A stretch of 64,000 nucleotides of DNA from Symbiotaphrina buchneri. Taxonomy: Eukaryota; Ascomycota; Symbiotaphrinales; Symbiotaphrinaceae. Under the pieces are notes generated by a model that was not told the DNA's origin, ran no database searches, and saw nothing but the letters and a program-made list of their open reading frames with translations. Shown one piece after another: positions 34,762-46,907 of this stretch; the stretch's first letter is position 1, and every line of letters starts with the position of its first letter. Position numbers and translations under genes: made by a program. The stretch covers positions 682,001 through 746,000 of the forward strand of contig BCIG01000001.1 of assembly GCA_001599915.1 (NCBI GenBank), given 5' to 3'.

Positions 34762-35369
34762 ATGGATCAAGCAGGCATCCACCGGTCGCTCAACACCATC
34801 CGCACGGAGCTGGAGTACCTCCGTGACTCAAACGTCATCTCTCCGCCGCAGTTTACTTCTATCATGGCGCAGTTGCCTGTAAGTTGCTCTTCTAAGTTGC
34901 TACGTCTTTTTCCTGTTCTGCCGTCTCGCCATCGTGGTGGACATTCGCACTTTCAACCTCTCTGACCACTCCCCTCACGACGAACCCACCCACCACTCAC
35001 ACCGCATCCCTCTCACTCCCTCTCCCTCTCCCTCTCAGCCGCCTTTCTCTTCACCATCTCCTAGACTCCTACATCCCGCACCCCAGCAACCACAAAAGCA
35101 AAAAACCACACACTAACACCATTCCTCCCCAGCAACCCAACGGCGAAAAAGGCATCACGCCCTCATCGTACATCGACCCGAACTACCAGCACGGCGGCGT
35201 GCCCATCTCGCAGATCGCCCAGGCCAGCCAGGACCCCAACCACCCGGCCAACCCGCAGCACCCGAAGCACCACGAGTGGGTCAAGTCGCTCGGCGGAAAG
35301 CTGGGGAATGCAGCCGTCTGGGGCGCTGGAGCTACGGCTGGGAGTGATTTGGTGAATTCGATTTTTTAG
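34762..35369 (+). CDS. LSB1/PIN3-like small protein without SH3
   Basis: Two exons (34762-34878, 35133-35369; 254-base intron GTAAGT...CCCCAG) encode 117 residues. The N-terminus (IHRSLNTIRTELEYLRDSNV) matches the start of LSB1/PIN3-type proteins, which in yeast bind Las17/WASP through an SH3 domain. The C-terminus (EWVKSLGGKLGNAAVWGAGA then SDLVNSIF) is the glycine-rich end found in some fungal relatives. The SH3 domain that usually lies between is absent, replaced by a Pro/His/Gln linker (QDPNHPANPQHPKHH). I saw no SH3 motif (ALYDY, WWxG, PxNYV) inside the long intron, though it was not searched systematically. It may modulate actin patches or act as a partner-binding fragment; this is inference. 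Confidence 0.65.
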
Positions 35370-35630
35370 AGAGCGGGAGGGAGGAGGGATATGTGAGGTG
35401 GCTGAGAACTGAGGGGAGGATCGTGAGGGAGGAAGGGGAAGGAGGGAAAGATATGCCGGAGAGAGATTCGAGGGCTGGATTGGGGGTTGCTTTGGGACTA
35501 GGGACGAGAAACACACATAGCAACTGAACAACACGCCGTTGGTTGTAAACTTGTTTTCCAACCATCAACTACAATCTCCCTAAATTCCCACTTCGCCGCC
35601 ATGTTTCATACAAAGCAAAAAGCACACGCC

Positions 35631-37464
35631 TCACTTCTCCGCTTCATGCGTCTCCTTATGGACGACATCACGATGATGGCCACCCAGGACATCCTTCTCC
35701 AGATGCACCTCGACATGGTTCGTAAAGTACTTGGAGGGGTCCTTGACGCACACGGCAGCCAGGAGCGCCAGCACGCCGAACGGGATCGACGCCAGCCACG
35801 TGATGCGGAAGCTATAGGCATACGCATACCTCGCGGCCGTCACACACTTATCAAACACCTGCGCGGACACACCAGGCACCGTCTCCGGCACACCCAACAG
35901 GGCCATTCCGACCGCCTCCATCAAATCCGGGATACTCTCCGCGGGGACGCCGCTGGCCGTCGCGGCGGCCGCAACGCGCTTGGCGAGCTGCTTGTCGGCC
36001 GTCTGGGAGAAGATGCTGGCGAAGATGACGGAGCCGATGGAGCCGCCCAGGGAGCGGAAGGTGCCGATCAGCCCGATGGCGACGCCTAGGTCGCGCTGCG
36101 GCACGTGCAGCGACGCGGTCGTGTAGCAGTTGAGCGTGATCCAGCCGAAGGGCAGCATGGCCAGGAACTGCACGGCCATCAACCAGTTGAGGTTCGTCGG
36201 CGTGATCAGCGCGGCGAGTCCGAAGAATAGTGTTTGCATGAAGACTGCGAAGGTGAGCTGCATGTTCACGTGCTTGATGTAGTGCACTAGTGCGGGGATG
36301 ATCACGCCGCCGACGAGCTGGCCGGCCCTGCAGAGGCGTGTTAGTGAGAATAAGAAGGCGGGAGGAGGGGGAGGCGTACCGTGATGGGATGGAGTAGACG
36401 CCAATCTTGATGGCGTCAGCGGTGTGGAGGTACAAGATGGTCTGGGCGTTCAGCGCGGATGCGGCGAAGAAGACCATGCCCGCGACGAAGACCAGCACGA
36501 TGAGCGAGGAGAACTCGCGGAAGTTCTTGAACAGGTACCACGGGAAGAGCGGGTCGCTGGGCACGATAAAGTCATAGACGAACGCGCCCAAGAAGACAAT
36601 GACGCCGATGATCAGCGGCACCAGCGCGCCCGCACTTTTCCACGGATACGTGTTTCCGCCAGACTCGAGCCCGTACAGGAAGACGGCCAGGCCTGAGACG
36701 AAGAGGAAGGCGCCGACGAAGTCCAGCTCCTTGAACTCCTGCCACTTGGTCTTGCCATCGGCGCGCGGGTGGCTGGGCGGGAAATAGACAAACGCGGTGC
36801 CGACGAAGGAGAACGCGCCGTAGCCAATCGCGATATAATACATAATCCTCCAAGTGGCATGCGAGATCATGGCGTTGGCCAGCAGTGTCCCGGGGATGGA
36901 CCACGTCGCCAGGTTGAACTCGGTCCACGCCAGGCCCATGCCGCGGTACTTATTGGGCAGGATCTCGCTCATGCCCGCGTACGCCACCGACACGGTGCCG
37001 ATGGCCCCGCCCAGCAACACCGTGCCGGCGATCAGCTGGTTCATGCTCTGCGCCGTGCAGGCGACGATGGCGCCCACGACCGTCAGCGCCTGCCCCGCCA
37101 GGATCACCGGCCGCCGCCCGAAGATGTCGCTGATGCGGCCCGCGATCGAGAAGCCCACGGCGGCCGCGGCGCCCCAGCCTGACGGGATCCAGAAGTCGAT
37201 GTTCGCGCCTCCGAGCTTTTCGGAGAGTTGCACGAGGATCGGCGACGCGAGGATGAAGCCGAAGATGATGGGGCCCGTGAAGGAGGTGCCGAGGAAGAGC
37301 GCGGAGAGCATGACGGAGAGGGTGAGTTTCTCGGCGTGCTCCGGGTTGTCGGCCAGCGCGGCGGCGTGTGGGTCTTCGTAGCCCAAGGGCACGTCGCGGT
37401 GGTCTTGGTGCGCATGCTCGATTTCCGCCTCGACGGTGGCTTTGTGGGCGGGTGTGTCCTTCAT
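35631..37464 (-). CDS. MFS efflux transporter, TRI12/siderophore-type
   Basis: Two exons (37464-36380 and 36327-35631; 52-base intron GTACGC...CTGCAG) encode 593 residues with about 14 hydrophobic spans. The family signature after TM2 is GRISDIFGRRPVILAGQ (MFS motif A), and GGAIGTVSVAYAGMSEILPN is characteristic of the TRI12-like group (trichothecene pump and siderophore transporters). The first ~45 residues are His/Glu-rich and cytosolic; the C-terminus is charged. It would move a small molecule across the plasma membrane by proton exchange; the substrate cannot be told from sequence. The 5' leader at 37470-37520 is a GTT/GCT trinucleotide tract. The neighbour to the right is a P450 fragment. 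Confidence 0.9.
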
Positions 37465-38456
37465 CTTGGGTGTTGTTGTTGGTGTTACTGCTGCTGTTAC
37501 TGCTGCTGTTGTTGTTGTTGCTCTGTCGATCTGGGAGCGTCTGCTGTACAAGAGTTACAGGGGGAAAGGATATGCACCTTCGGCGATCAACGAAGTGCAG
37601 ATTACCAGGGTGGAAATGGGCGGGGGGAACAGTGAAATGCAAGTTGTTATCTATAAAAGTGATGACTCCGGGGGCCTCCTTGGCTGTCGGCATCAAGCGT
37701 GCACACCATCCCCCCAAATCGGAGCGGGGCCAATCGCTAGAGCAGAGGAGAGGCCCCATGGGGCCCCACCCGGTCCGGCCTGCCAAGGACCCGGTGCATG
37801 AAGATCCCCTTTCCGGCGGGGAAGATAAGGTACGCTTATGCTCACATTTGAATCCTGAGTCTTGGTCTAAGGTTGCTGATAGGCCAATCGTATGGATATG
37901 CATTGTCAGCAGTGCAGATGTCTAACGGAAATAGGGGTTGGTTTCCTTGGCCCTCCGGTGCGGTAGTTTATCATCGGCTCAAGGGGCATCTCCAAGAACA
38001 TCTGCATACCTGTAGGCAGGGTGTCTGATTAACAGCTATTGCAGTGGTGGAGCTTATCTATAACGCGCATTCTCTGTCTCCTTACTGACCGAGTGGTTAA
38101 CGGTATCACCTTCCGCAACCATATCACGATTGCAACAGGCGACTCCTGGATCCTCGACCTTTCTTGGCTGGTCGCCTAGAAGTACCCTGCTTCGTAGTCA
38201 CTCTGCCGCACGCTATCTAAAGTTTCACCCCGGCATGTGGGGCTGGAACTACGAAACGAGTCACAAGGATCCCCTGCGGGGAAATAGACTTCTCCCACTC
38301 CCACTCAATCCGCGCTGGTTCCTTCTCTCGACAATCCCTGCTGACGGCTTGTGGGGCTTCTTTTGCTAAGGTAGCTTATGCTTGCCCGCCAGAATGAGCA
38401 ACTGCCGTGGTCCTGCCGGCACACCACAGGCTGCTGCTCACCACCATCTTCACGCA

Positions 38457-39070
38457 GGCTCGCCGGCGCCAGCACGGGCAGCGTGACCGTGAACTGGATG
38501 ATCTACTACCTATGCAAGAACCCCTCCATCCGCACCCGCATCCTCTCACAGCTGCAATCCCTCTTCCCCACGAACCCTACCGCCAGCTCTCCCCTCCCCT
38601 TCACACAACTCGCCAAACTCCCGCTCCTCGAGCACGCCATGCTCGAAGCCCTGCGGCTGCACCCACCCATCGGCTACGCCATGCCGCGGGACACTCCCTC
38701 CAGCGGCGCGGTCATCTGCGGAGTGTACGTCCCCCCCAACGTCGCCGTCGGCGTGCCCGCGGCCATCATCGGCCGGCATCCGGGGGTTTATGGAGAGCCG
38801 GACAAGTGGGACCCGGATCGCTGGGGCGAAGAGGGCGCAGATCTGACGGCGATGAAGACGTGCTTTTTAGGGTTTGGGTATGGCAGTCGGCAGTGCATTG
38901 GCCGCAATGTGGCGACGCAGTTTGTGCTGAAGATGATTGCGAGCTTGTTGCTTAGGTATGAGATCAGTCTGGAGGAGCCGGAGTTGGTCCTAGAGACGAA
39001 GGAGTTTACTATTTTGAAACCGGATCGGAGGTATAATGTGGTGTTGAAGCCGAGGAAGGTTGCGGCGTAG
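38457..39070 (+). pseudogene. Cytochrome P450, C-terminal fragment
   Basis: An open frame of about 204 codons holds the back third of a P450: LAGASTGSVTVNWMIYYL (I-helix; the usual acidic residue before Thr is Ser), EALRLHPP (ExxR), DPDRW, and FGYGSRQCIGR with the haem Cys, ending at 39070. The frame can start after a plausible acceptor (CACGCAG at 38457). Upstream, 37930-38440 encodes no membrane anchor, proline hinge or B-to-H helices, so at least 250 N-terminal residues are missing. It is a truncated gene, possibly cut by the rearrangement that placed it next to the MFS gene. It is unlikely to yield an active enzyme. Confidence 0.8.
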
Positions 39071-39198
39071 GGAGACTTGGTATGGGCACAGTCACATAGT
39101 GGATCTCCTTCAGGCGACACCGTCGTTGCATCATGCTGAGCGCGACAGTCTACAACCTTTGACAGCATCTGAGATACCAACCTAAAGCGGGCCCATAA

Positions 39199-41040
39199 TC
39201 ATGAGGTCCCACCACCGGAAGAGCCACCAGCAGTATGCTCCAAATCGCGTCTATCCACCGTCTCCTCCCCCTGGCCCTGCTTGTGCTTCCCCTCCGGGCC
39301 AACCCCCTGCTTCCCCTCTGCCACATGCTGCTGCACCTCCATTTCCCTTCCCCTCTCCACCGTCTCCTCCCCCCTCTTCCTCTCCACAAACGTCGCATCA
39401 TGATCCATGCCGGCCACAAACTCCCAGACGACCAGCGCATACAGCAACCCCAGCACCGTGCCAATCAGCGCCGCGGGCTTCCAATCGTACTTAATCGGCA
39501 AGCACAGTAGCACGACCATGACCAGCGCCCGCGGCGCTAGCCGCGCGTACCGGTTGTTGACCAACAACGTGCGAGGCGGGTCGAGTGATCGATTTAGGAG
39601 TGCGATATACGAGAAGGTGAAGAGTGTGGTGGAGACGCTGGTTACGACGTTCCACACGGCGCGGTGGGTTAGGACGGCTTGGACGTGGGCGTCGGTGGTG
39701 GAGGTGGAGGTGGAGGTTTCGGCGCGCCGTGCGTTGGACTCGGTGCCGACGGTGGCAGTGGAGCCGCTGGCTTCGACGAGGAAGAGGATTGCGGTGCCGA
39801 GGATGAGGACGGAGGCGAACATGAGGACGTGCATCTTGTGCAAATCACGGAGCGGTCAGCAGTTGGATCACAGTATGATCAGTAGTATCAGGTCCGAAAC
39901 TCACATCGTCCAAAGCGTCAAATGGCGCCACGAGCGCCTCACAGCATGGATATACGTCTTACTCTGATCGCCAAAGAAATACAGACCATTCAGCGCCGCA
40001 TATACCGCCAATCCCGTCGCGCCCGACCACGCGCGCAGACTAATGCCCGAGCCCAGCGGACTGCCTCTTATCAGCGTAAACACGCCATCGCCCAGGATGA
40101 GCATGAAAAACGCCTCGATGCGCTCGACGAACGCCTCATGGTCCAGCGCTTTGCGGAAATGCCGCGACAGGATGCGGTCCGCGAGGTTGGTGTCCATCAG
40201 CGCCGTCGCGAAGGCCTCGAGCACGATCGCCGGCAGCAGCAGGCCCGCGCGCTCGGGCCAGCGCACGAAGAGCGCGCCGATCCAGAGCCCGCCGGGCGGG
40301 AGGGAGAGGATGATTCGGAACAGCCACTGCCGGCGCAGTTTGCGTATGTGGATCGTGTAGACGCCCTCGATGAGCAGGAAGGAGCCACGGCAGGCGAGGT
40401 AGACGTAGATGAGCGCGCGGGCGTCGTGCTGTGATCCATCGACGAAGTACAGCGTGTTGTTCCCGTAGAGCAGTGCGAGGACGAGGATCCAGGTTAGGAA
40501 TAGGTGCTGCACGATGCCGGACGTGAAGAAGTTGTCGGAGAAGACGCGCAGGTCGTTCCAGATCCGCCAGGTGGGGAAGAAGAGCACGAGGAATTCCAGG
40601 ATCGCGTACCCGATGGATCGGTCGACGTCGGAGGCGTCGTACACGGATTCAGAATACCCCTCCGCGACGTTGTTGATGATGCCGACGAAGATTAGGTCGA
40701 CGAATAGATCGAGATGGCCTGCGAGTAAAGGAGTCAGATGAGCTCTGCAGTCGAGGGTCGCGGCATACGTACGTCTGTGAGTCAGCACCGAGGCCGTCTT
40801 CCTGGCCGCCGCTGTTGCGATGATGTTCGCTACATTGTTGTTGTCTCGCACAGTGGGCAGGGAGTCCAGCTCGTGGGACGTGGACCGCGCGACGAGCTCG
40901 TCTTCCACCAGCCGCCCCTGGAAATAGTACCGCAAAGCATGCGGCCGGCTGATGAAGTATTTCTGGACGTACGGACGCGTCTCGATGTTCTCCAGCGACG
41001 GAGCGACGGTGTCTCTCTTTTTGATTCCCGGAGCAGGCAT
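39199..41040 (-). CDS. Fungal LtrA-like membrane protein
   Basis: Family of bacterial low-temperature-requirement A proteins, multi-pass membrane proteins of unknown transport role. Model: exons 41040-40773, 40718-39943 and 39834-39199, 559 residues. The N-terminus is cytosolic (RPYVQKYFISRPHALRYYFQ). HLDLFVDLIFVGIINNVAEG is the family core at the first helix, followed by LFFPTWRIWNDLR and about eight further helices. The tail is Glu/Gly-rich. The second splice is awkward: the obvious GTGAGT donor at 39904 breaks frame with the only nearby acceptor (ACAAG at 39835), whereas GTGAGG at 39942 keeps frame and gives YIHA-MHVLMFASVLILGTAI. I use the latter, but a few residues at this junction are uncertain. 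Confidence 0.85.
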
Positions 41041-41667
41041 GCTGCTTAATGCTGCCCCATATACATCGATTTTCAACCGTCGAGGAGCAGGTCGAACTGA
41101 ACCGTGAACGGACGTTGGGACAGAAAAAGACGTTTGTTGGTTCAGGTGCCGCCGACGCTTCGTAAACTTTAGCAGGAGGCTTGCCAAGCTCAGGCGGAGC
41201 AAGCGCAACGGTTTCCCAATGAAGAAAGACTAAGAGACCCTTTGGTGGAGCTTGGATAGAGGCTTGGGATCGGCTTTCGGTCCGCGCCTTGGCGGGTGCG
41301 GTGACTGTTTGGGCAACCTCCGGAAAGCGCGATAGGGACAACGATCCAATAATGAAAGGGCATAAACCACCTTGCTCCTTCGTATGGAGTAGTGTCTCAC
41401 AAATCCTGCAGCGGGAACCAATCCTATTATTTGGCTTATTTGGACTGCCCAATGATAGACCCGGCTCTGCCGCGTATCGTAAGATGATCGCCGTTCGGTC
41501 ATATATGATCGGCACCACACGGCGCACCAGTAAGTGACTCCGCCAACCCCGATACTGACCATGGCGATTGACCGCTGCTTCCATCAATGGGGCGGAGGAA
41601 TCCTCAGAACCATGCGCGAGCGGAGGAATCCAGATGCGTCAAAAAATAATAGGAATAACAACTTTCT

Positions 41668-43710
41668 TCACCCAAACCCACTCAGCAGGCCGTCCCAGAG
41701 CTCCGGGTCCAGCCCACCAAACAGATCCTGACCCACGAACTCACTCCCGCCGGCGTCCTCTAGCACAATCTGATCCTGTCCTTCCGGCGGCTCCTGCATC
41801 TCACTGGCCGAAACCCGCGGCCACTTTATCGTCTGCAGGATCCTCCTCAAGCGAGTGACAATATGCGAGAAATAATCCCCCTCGCCATCCAGCACGATCC
41901 CCGCAGCCTCGCGGCCGCGCTCAAACCTACCGGCGATCTCCTCAAGCATAGTATTGAAATCGACGGTCTCGCGCGCTAGGTTCGCGTCCCAGCCGTCGGC
42001 GTCGAGGACTGTGAGCTTGGAGGCGACGACGAAGCCGTGCGCGAGACGCGCTTGGATGTCGTGTGAGAATTGGAAGTAGCTTGGTAGTGGGAAGGAGCTG
42101 AAGAGCGTGTTGAGGGTGGAGATGGAGCTTAGGCAGGTCTGGAGACTGTTGAGGCGGAAGGAGAGGGAGAAAGGGAAGTAGAGCGCGGATTCGTGCAGGT
42201 AGGTCACGGTGCTGTTGTAGTGGATGAGGAGCCGTCCTGGCATGCGGACGTCAGTATCCAAAAAGTGGGTTGGGAGGGGAAATGCAGGTTACTCACCGTT
42301 CTCTTGCAGATCTGGAGGCAGTGATACCTTGAACTGCTCCAGTTCATCATGCAAAGCTCTCACGCACATCTGTACGGTGGAAGTAAGAGCAGGCGAGGGG
42401 TCAATCTCGTCGTAAGGAATAGAGTCTCCTATCTTCTGCCCAATCCGTTGAAGCTGTACAAGCTGCACGAGATACCTGTCACTGGGATATTGCGCGCCTT
42501 CTTCTAGCATGCGACAGCACTCTTCCATGTAAGGCGAGTAGCGCAGAGCATTGAATTCTTTAAAACATATCTTAATCCTGTGCAGGTCAGTACCGATCAT
42601 TATGAAACGACTGCGGTGGGCAGGCATACCCTGATCCGTAGTAGAAGCATCCAAGCAACGCCCGCTGTTCGTCAGGGCTGTGTCTATCGGGTGGTGGTGG
42701 ACCGGGAAACCGCCTGTGTTCGCCAAAGGCGGGCTTATATCTGTCGCGGGTATGAGGTGATTTGTAGAGCTTGAGGTCTGCTAGTATAGCCATCGCGAGG
42801 TGCAAGAGGTTCATGGCTTGTGGGTTGGCATGGACGTGGAATTGGTACCTGATTATATGGTCGAATCAGCCTCTGGTCACTGTCAAGCCGATTTGGGTAT
42901 TATCTGACCAGAACAGATGGACCAGTATCCCCTGGATCAGATCTAGATTCCTTTCGCCTTTGAGAAGCACCTGTGAACTGACATATTCGAGCATCTCACC
43001 ACCAAGCAACTTCTGTCTAGACACATTCCGATAAGATGCCGCCGTCATGACAGCTTTAAAGACACAAGGATGATCGCGACGAAGGGTTTCCGCATCCATG
43101 TCTGGAGGTATCACGACGAAAGGGCAATTAGGCGCCATCTCAGCCCGGAACTGTCCCAGAAGGCGATCGGTTTCTGCGTTGGCAAAATGTTGGTCCAAGG
43201 ACTGGTTTGTAATAGGAAACGCAGGTAGTAGCGGCGTCGATGTCGGCATAGTTGCGCTGCTGGGGATGTGGGGAATGGAGGATGGGCTGGCCATCCCTGG
43301 TGATTGCTGCGGGGCAGCGAGCAACGAGACTATGCCATCGAGCTTTTCTTCCAGTTGAGCGACGCGACTGCATGTGGAGTCAGCTCATATTTCTTGATCT
43401 GGAGAATAATGTTGATCGTCCTACTTTCTTTTCGGGCGTTTGCGTGGTGGAGCGTGCGACATTTGGGCAGAGCACTCCTTGTTAAGTCGATAGCATCTGC
43501 GCGAAGTAACACTTTAGTCTTCTAATCAACTGTCTTCCGCAATTCTTCGTTCAAGCTGTTTTTGTAGGAGATTTCAACATACCGCTGGCATTTACCACCC
43601 TCCGCTCGAGGAAGACATCTGGCTTTGGCAATGGAGCATGTCTTGCATGCGCGAAGAGGGCGTCCAGTGGGGATGGTACCGCCCGGGGACGGGGTCAAGC
43701 TTGGCTCCAT
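41668..43710 (-). CDS. Zn2Cys6 transcription factor, divergent from MFS pump
   Basis: Six exons (43710-43583, 43496-43425, 43367-42909, 42848-42630, 42577-42297, 42236-41668) splice in phase to 575 residues. The zinc cluster has the canonical spacing: Cys22-x2-Cys25-x6-Cys32-x8-Cys41-x2-Cys44-x6-Cys51, across the first intron. A basic linker (PPRKRPKRK) and a short heptad (RVAQLEEKLDGIVSLL) for dimerisation follow, then a middle regulatory domain (LVHLFWYQFHVHANPQAM, LLHLAMAILADLKL) and an acidic C-terminus (LFGGLDPELWDGLLSGFG), probably the activation region. It is transcribed away from the MFS gene at 44114 with 403 bases between the two ATGs, an arrangement often seen for pump-specific regulators. 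Confidence 0.9.
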
Positions 43711-44113
43711 CCTTTTCCGTTAATACGTTTATACCGACCAGTGCTGCCGGGTGAGTTCTGCAAGAGGCAAGAAGAGGTAATGGGAAACGGGAAAGGGAAT
43801 TGGAAAGTAAAAGGATGGATGGATGGAACGGAAGCGGGAAACAATTTTAATCCGGGGCACACGTTTGTTTTAGGCTTGGCGGCCACACCACCTACAGATT
43901 CGGCCGCCCTGTCTGACGGTATCACGCAGCCCCTGAGGCGGGAGCGGGAGCGGGAAAGACCTGGGTTTTCCGTTTCGAGATTTTGGAAATGAAATATATC
44001 ACAGCACGTCGTGCTCTGGTATTTGAGAGCTTATCTTCCTGACTGATCTGTGAATACCTCCTTACCTCTGCTTCTATGTCACATATTTTTCTTGCCCACA
44101 TGTGCCAATAACC
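43711..44113. promoter_or_regulatory. Shared divergent promoter
   Basis: The 403 bases between the regulator and the MFS pump must hold both promoters. It contains the palindrome CGGCCG at 43901-43906 and further CGG triplets nearby (GACGG, GGCGGGAGCGGGAGCGG at about 43913-43960), the half-site bound by Zn2Cys6 proteins. Whether the neighbouring regulator binds here is inference. Confidence 0.45.
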
Positions 44114-46150
44114 ATGCATACGTCAGCTGCGACAGACACATCAACATCCACTACACAGGAAGTCAACGAGAAGCCGCTCGACCATAACACAACCCTTAAG
44201 CCCATGCAAACAAGCAGCAATGGCCAAGATACAACAGAGTTACAAGGGAACTCCAAAGATGTTTCTGCAATACAGGAAGACGGAGAAACATACGTGACCG
44301 GCATGAAGTTGTACACATTGATGGCCGGCGTGTTGCTGACCATCTTCTGCATGGCATTGAATGCATCAATCGTGTCTACGGTTTGTGTACACTGACTAGA
44401 GACGGCGAATGATATCACGTAACTAATGACTTGACTCCTGACAGGCAATCCCCAGAATAACATCACACTTCGACTCCGTGGCTGACATCGGCTGGTACGG
44501 GAGTGCTGCTCTCCTCGCAAAGTACGTGCATGCTCCTCATAAAATCCATCTACTTCATCTTATTTTCTGTCCACTGACTGTGCATCCAAGCTGCGCCGTC
44601 CAACCCCTCACCGGAGAGATCTTCACATACTTCCCCGCAAAGATCTCCTTCATTTGCTTCCTCACCCTCTTCGAACTCGGTTCGGTCATCTGTGGCGTGG
44701 CCGTATCGTCAAACATGTTCATCGTCGGACGTGCAATTTCAGGACTGGGTGGAAGCGGGATCTTCAATGGGTCAATGACAATCATCGGCAGTGTGGCTCC
44801 TTTGAACGCCAGACCGAGTATGTGCCCCAGATGATCCCACACTTGGGTTGGTATGGGCAGCAGACTGACTTGGGAATAGTGGCAATGGGTATCGGCATGT
44901 CAATGAATGCGGTTGGCCAAGTCATCGGCCCCTTGATCGGGGGCGCTCTCACTCAAGGCGCCTCATGGAGGTGGTGTATGTCCCTCATGTTTTGAATTCT
45001 TCGCCTGAAATTAGCACACCCGCAGGCTTCTACATCAACCTATTCCTCGGGGCCTTCACAGTCGGCGTCCTCTGCTTCGTCTCCATCCCCGACAAGCGCT
45101 CCCCAGTCAAAAGGGAGTACAGCACTCTCAAAATCCTCAGCAGCATGGATCTAATCGGTTTTGCTCTCTTCGCGCCCTCATGCATCATGGTCCTGCTCGC
45201 GCTCGAATGGGGCGGCACCACATACGCATGGCCGTCCGCCACCATCATCGGGCTTTTCTGCGGTGGCGCCGGGAATTTCATCGTCTTCTGCCTCTGGGAG
45301 CGGAAACGAGGTGAAACCGCCATGATACCGTGGAGGATGGTCAAGAAGCAGATTGTCTTCTGCAGCTGCTTGACTTCTTTCTTCCAGATGGGCGCACTGT
45401 TGCTTCTTACATATTGGCTGCCGGTCTGGTTTCAAGTTCTCAAGCGTGCGGACCCCATCAAAAGCGGTGTGATGATGCTTCCGACCATGATCAGCCAGAT
45501 CGGAGGTGCCGGCGTGTCAGGGCTTCTGGGTACGTCTTCACACTCTGCTGACCCACTGCATTCGATCCCGTTATAATTGCTAACATCTTCTCACCGCAGT
45601 AACAAGAACCGGCTATTACACCCCCTTCGCCATACTCGGCAGCGTCCTCACGGCCATCGGTTCCGGGCTGATGACAACCTTCACGCCCTCCATCAGCGCC
45701 GGGCACTGGATCGGATACCAGATCATGACGGGCGCCGGGCGGGGCATGGTCATCCAGCAACCGCTCACCGCCATTCAGACGATCCTGGCCACGTCCGAGA
45801 TCCCGCGCGGCACCGCCATCGTCATCTTCAGCCAGTACTTTGGCGGCGCCCTCTTCGTTGCCTTTGGAGAGACGATCTTCACTAACCGCATCGGCCCGGC
45901 GCTGGCGAGGTTCGCGCCGGAGGTCAGTGCGGAAATGATTGTGGAGGCGGGCGCGACGAATTTGAGGCAGGTTGTTGAGGAGAAGGAGCTTCCTGGGGTG
46001 TTGTTGGCGTATAATGAGGCGGTCACGGCGATCTTTTATTTGGCTACGGCCGGGGCGTGTGCGGCGTTTGTGGTGTGCTTTGGTTTGGGATGGAAGAGGA
46101 TTGATTCTAAAAAGAAGGAGAAAACGAAGGAGGACCAGTCAATTGCCTGA
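44114..46150 (+). CDS. MFS drug-efflux transporter (14-TM DHA type)
   Basis: Six exons (44114-44380, 44445-44521, 44591-44817, 44880-44975, 45026-45529, 45600-46150), all GT..AG and in phase, give 573 residues. A polar N-terminus of ~65 residues precedes TM1 (MAGVLLTIFCMALNASIVST). IPRITSHFDSVADIGWYGSA is the DHA-family motif D1 region. VGRAISGLGGSGIFNGS and GQVIGPLIGGALTQGASWRW (motif C) mark a drug/H+ antiporter. WCFYINLFLG follows across the fourth intron. The pump probably exports a toxic or secondary metabolite; its substrate is not evident and no PKS or NRPS gene is in the window. The divergent Zn2Cys6 gene is its likely regulator. Confidence 0.92.
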
Positions 46151-46907
46151 TGAAGTCAGCATAGTTTCCGCCGTGGAATATGTATATTTGTTAAGCATAC
46201 AATTATTTATACATCCTTAACCATTCCGAGGCCCAAAGCGACAGCTGCGAGTGCATCGGCAAGAAATTAGAAGCTGTACTTCGACATAAGGACAATAAAA
46301 GACTAAGGATACACCAAAATAGCGGAATCTCCACATGCTGGGACAGTTAAACATCTTTTGAATACGACCGTTAATAGCATCAGAAGCAATATGAGCAATC
46401 TGGAAAGCCACCAAGATCGCCATTCCTGCAAAAGTAGGCATTATTCCGCAGTTTGATGAAGCCGATCCACTTCATGGCTCTCATATCGACAAGACGACTT
46501 CTTTAATAGTCGTATTGAGGCTAGTGCCTTACAAGAATTGAAAACTGTCCACGACTATGAGTGAATATAATTTGAGCCCTGGATTCTCAAATCATGATTG
46601 GTTCGCACAGGTATCCTAAACAAGGATAGCGAGGCCGCCCTTCAGAACGCTAGTTTAGGGAGCGGGTCAGCTCGGATTATTACCTCCCATCTTCCGTCGA
46701 GCGTCTCTACTACGAGCCGTCTTACGGCGCTGCTGACCTTCATCTTAATTCTACAGCGCCAGTTCCAGACTGCTTAGTCGTTAATAACCATGAAGAAATT
46801 GCGGAGGCAGTCTGAAGGGTGTCACTGACATCCTCATTCGGCCGCGTTGCTGAGCACTCGGAGACGTGTACAAAAGTCGTGGATATCGTCTCTCAAACAG
46901 AGCTGAA
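46151..46907. other. Intergenic, no gene seen
   Basis: About 750 AT-rich bases between two rightward genes. It holds the terminator side of the pump and the promoter of the following regulator. Nothing else was recognised. Confidence 0.5.

Noticed and set aside
36950-37903. 317-codon minus-strand frame and other long frames over 35600-37900
   Set aside because: They overlap the MFS gene in another frame and are Arg/His-rich, typical of shadow frames in GC-rich genes.
38075-38170. tRNA-like stretch (GACCGAGTGGTTAACGG resembles a D-arm/A box)
   Set aside because: No matching B box with GGTTCGA, no acceptor stem pairing and no anticodon arm could be drawn.
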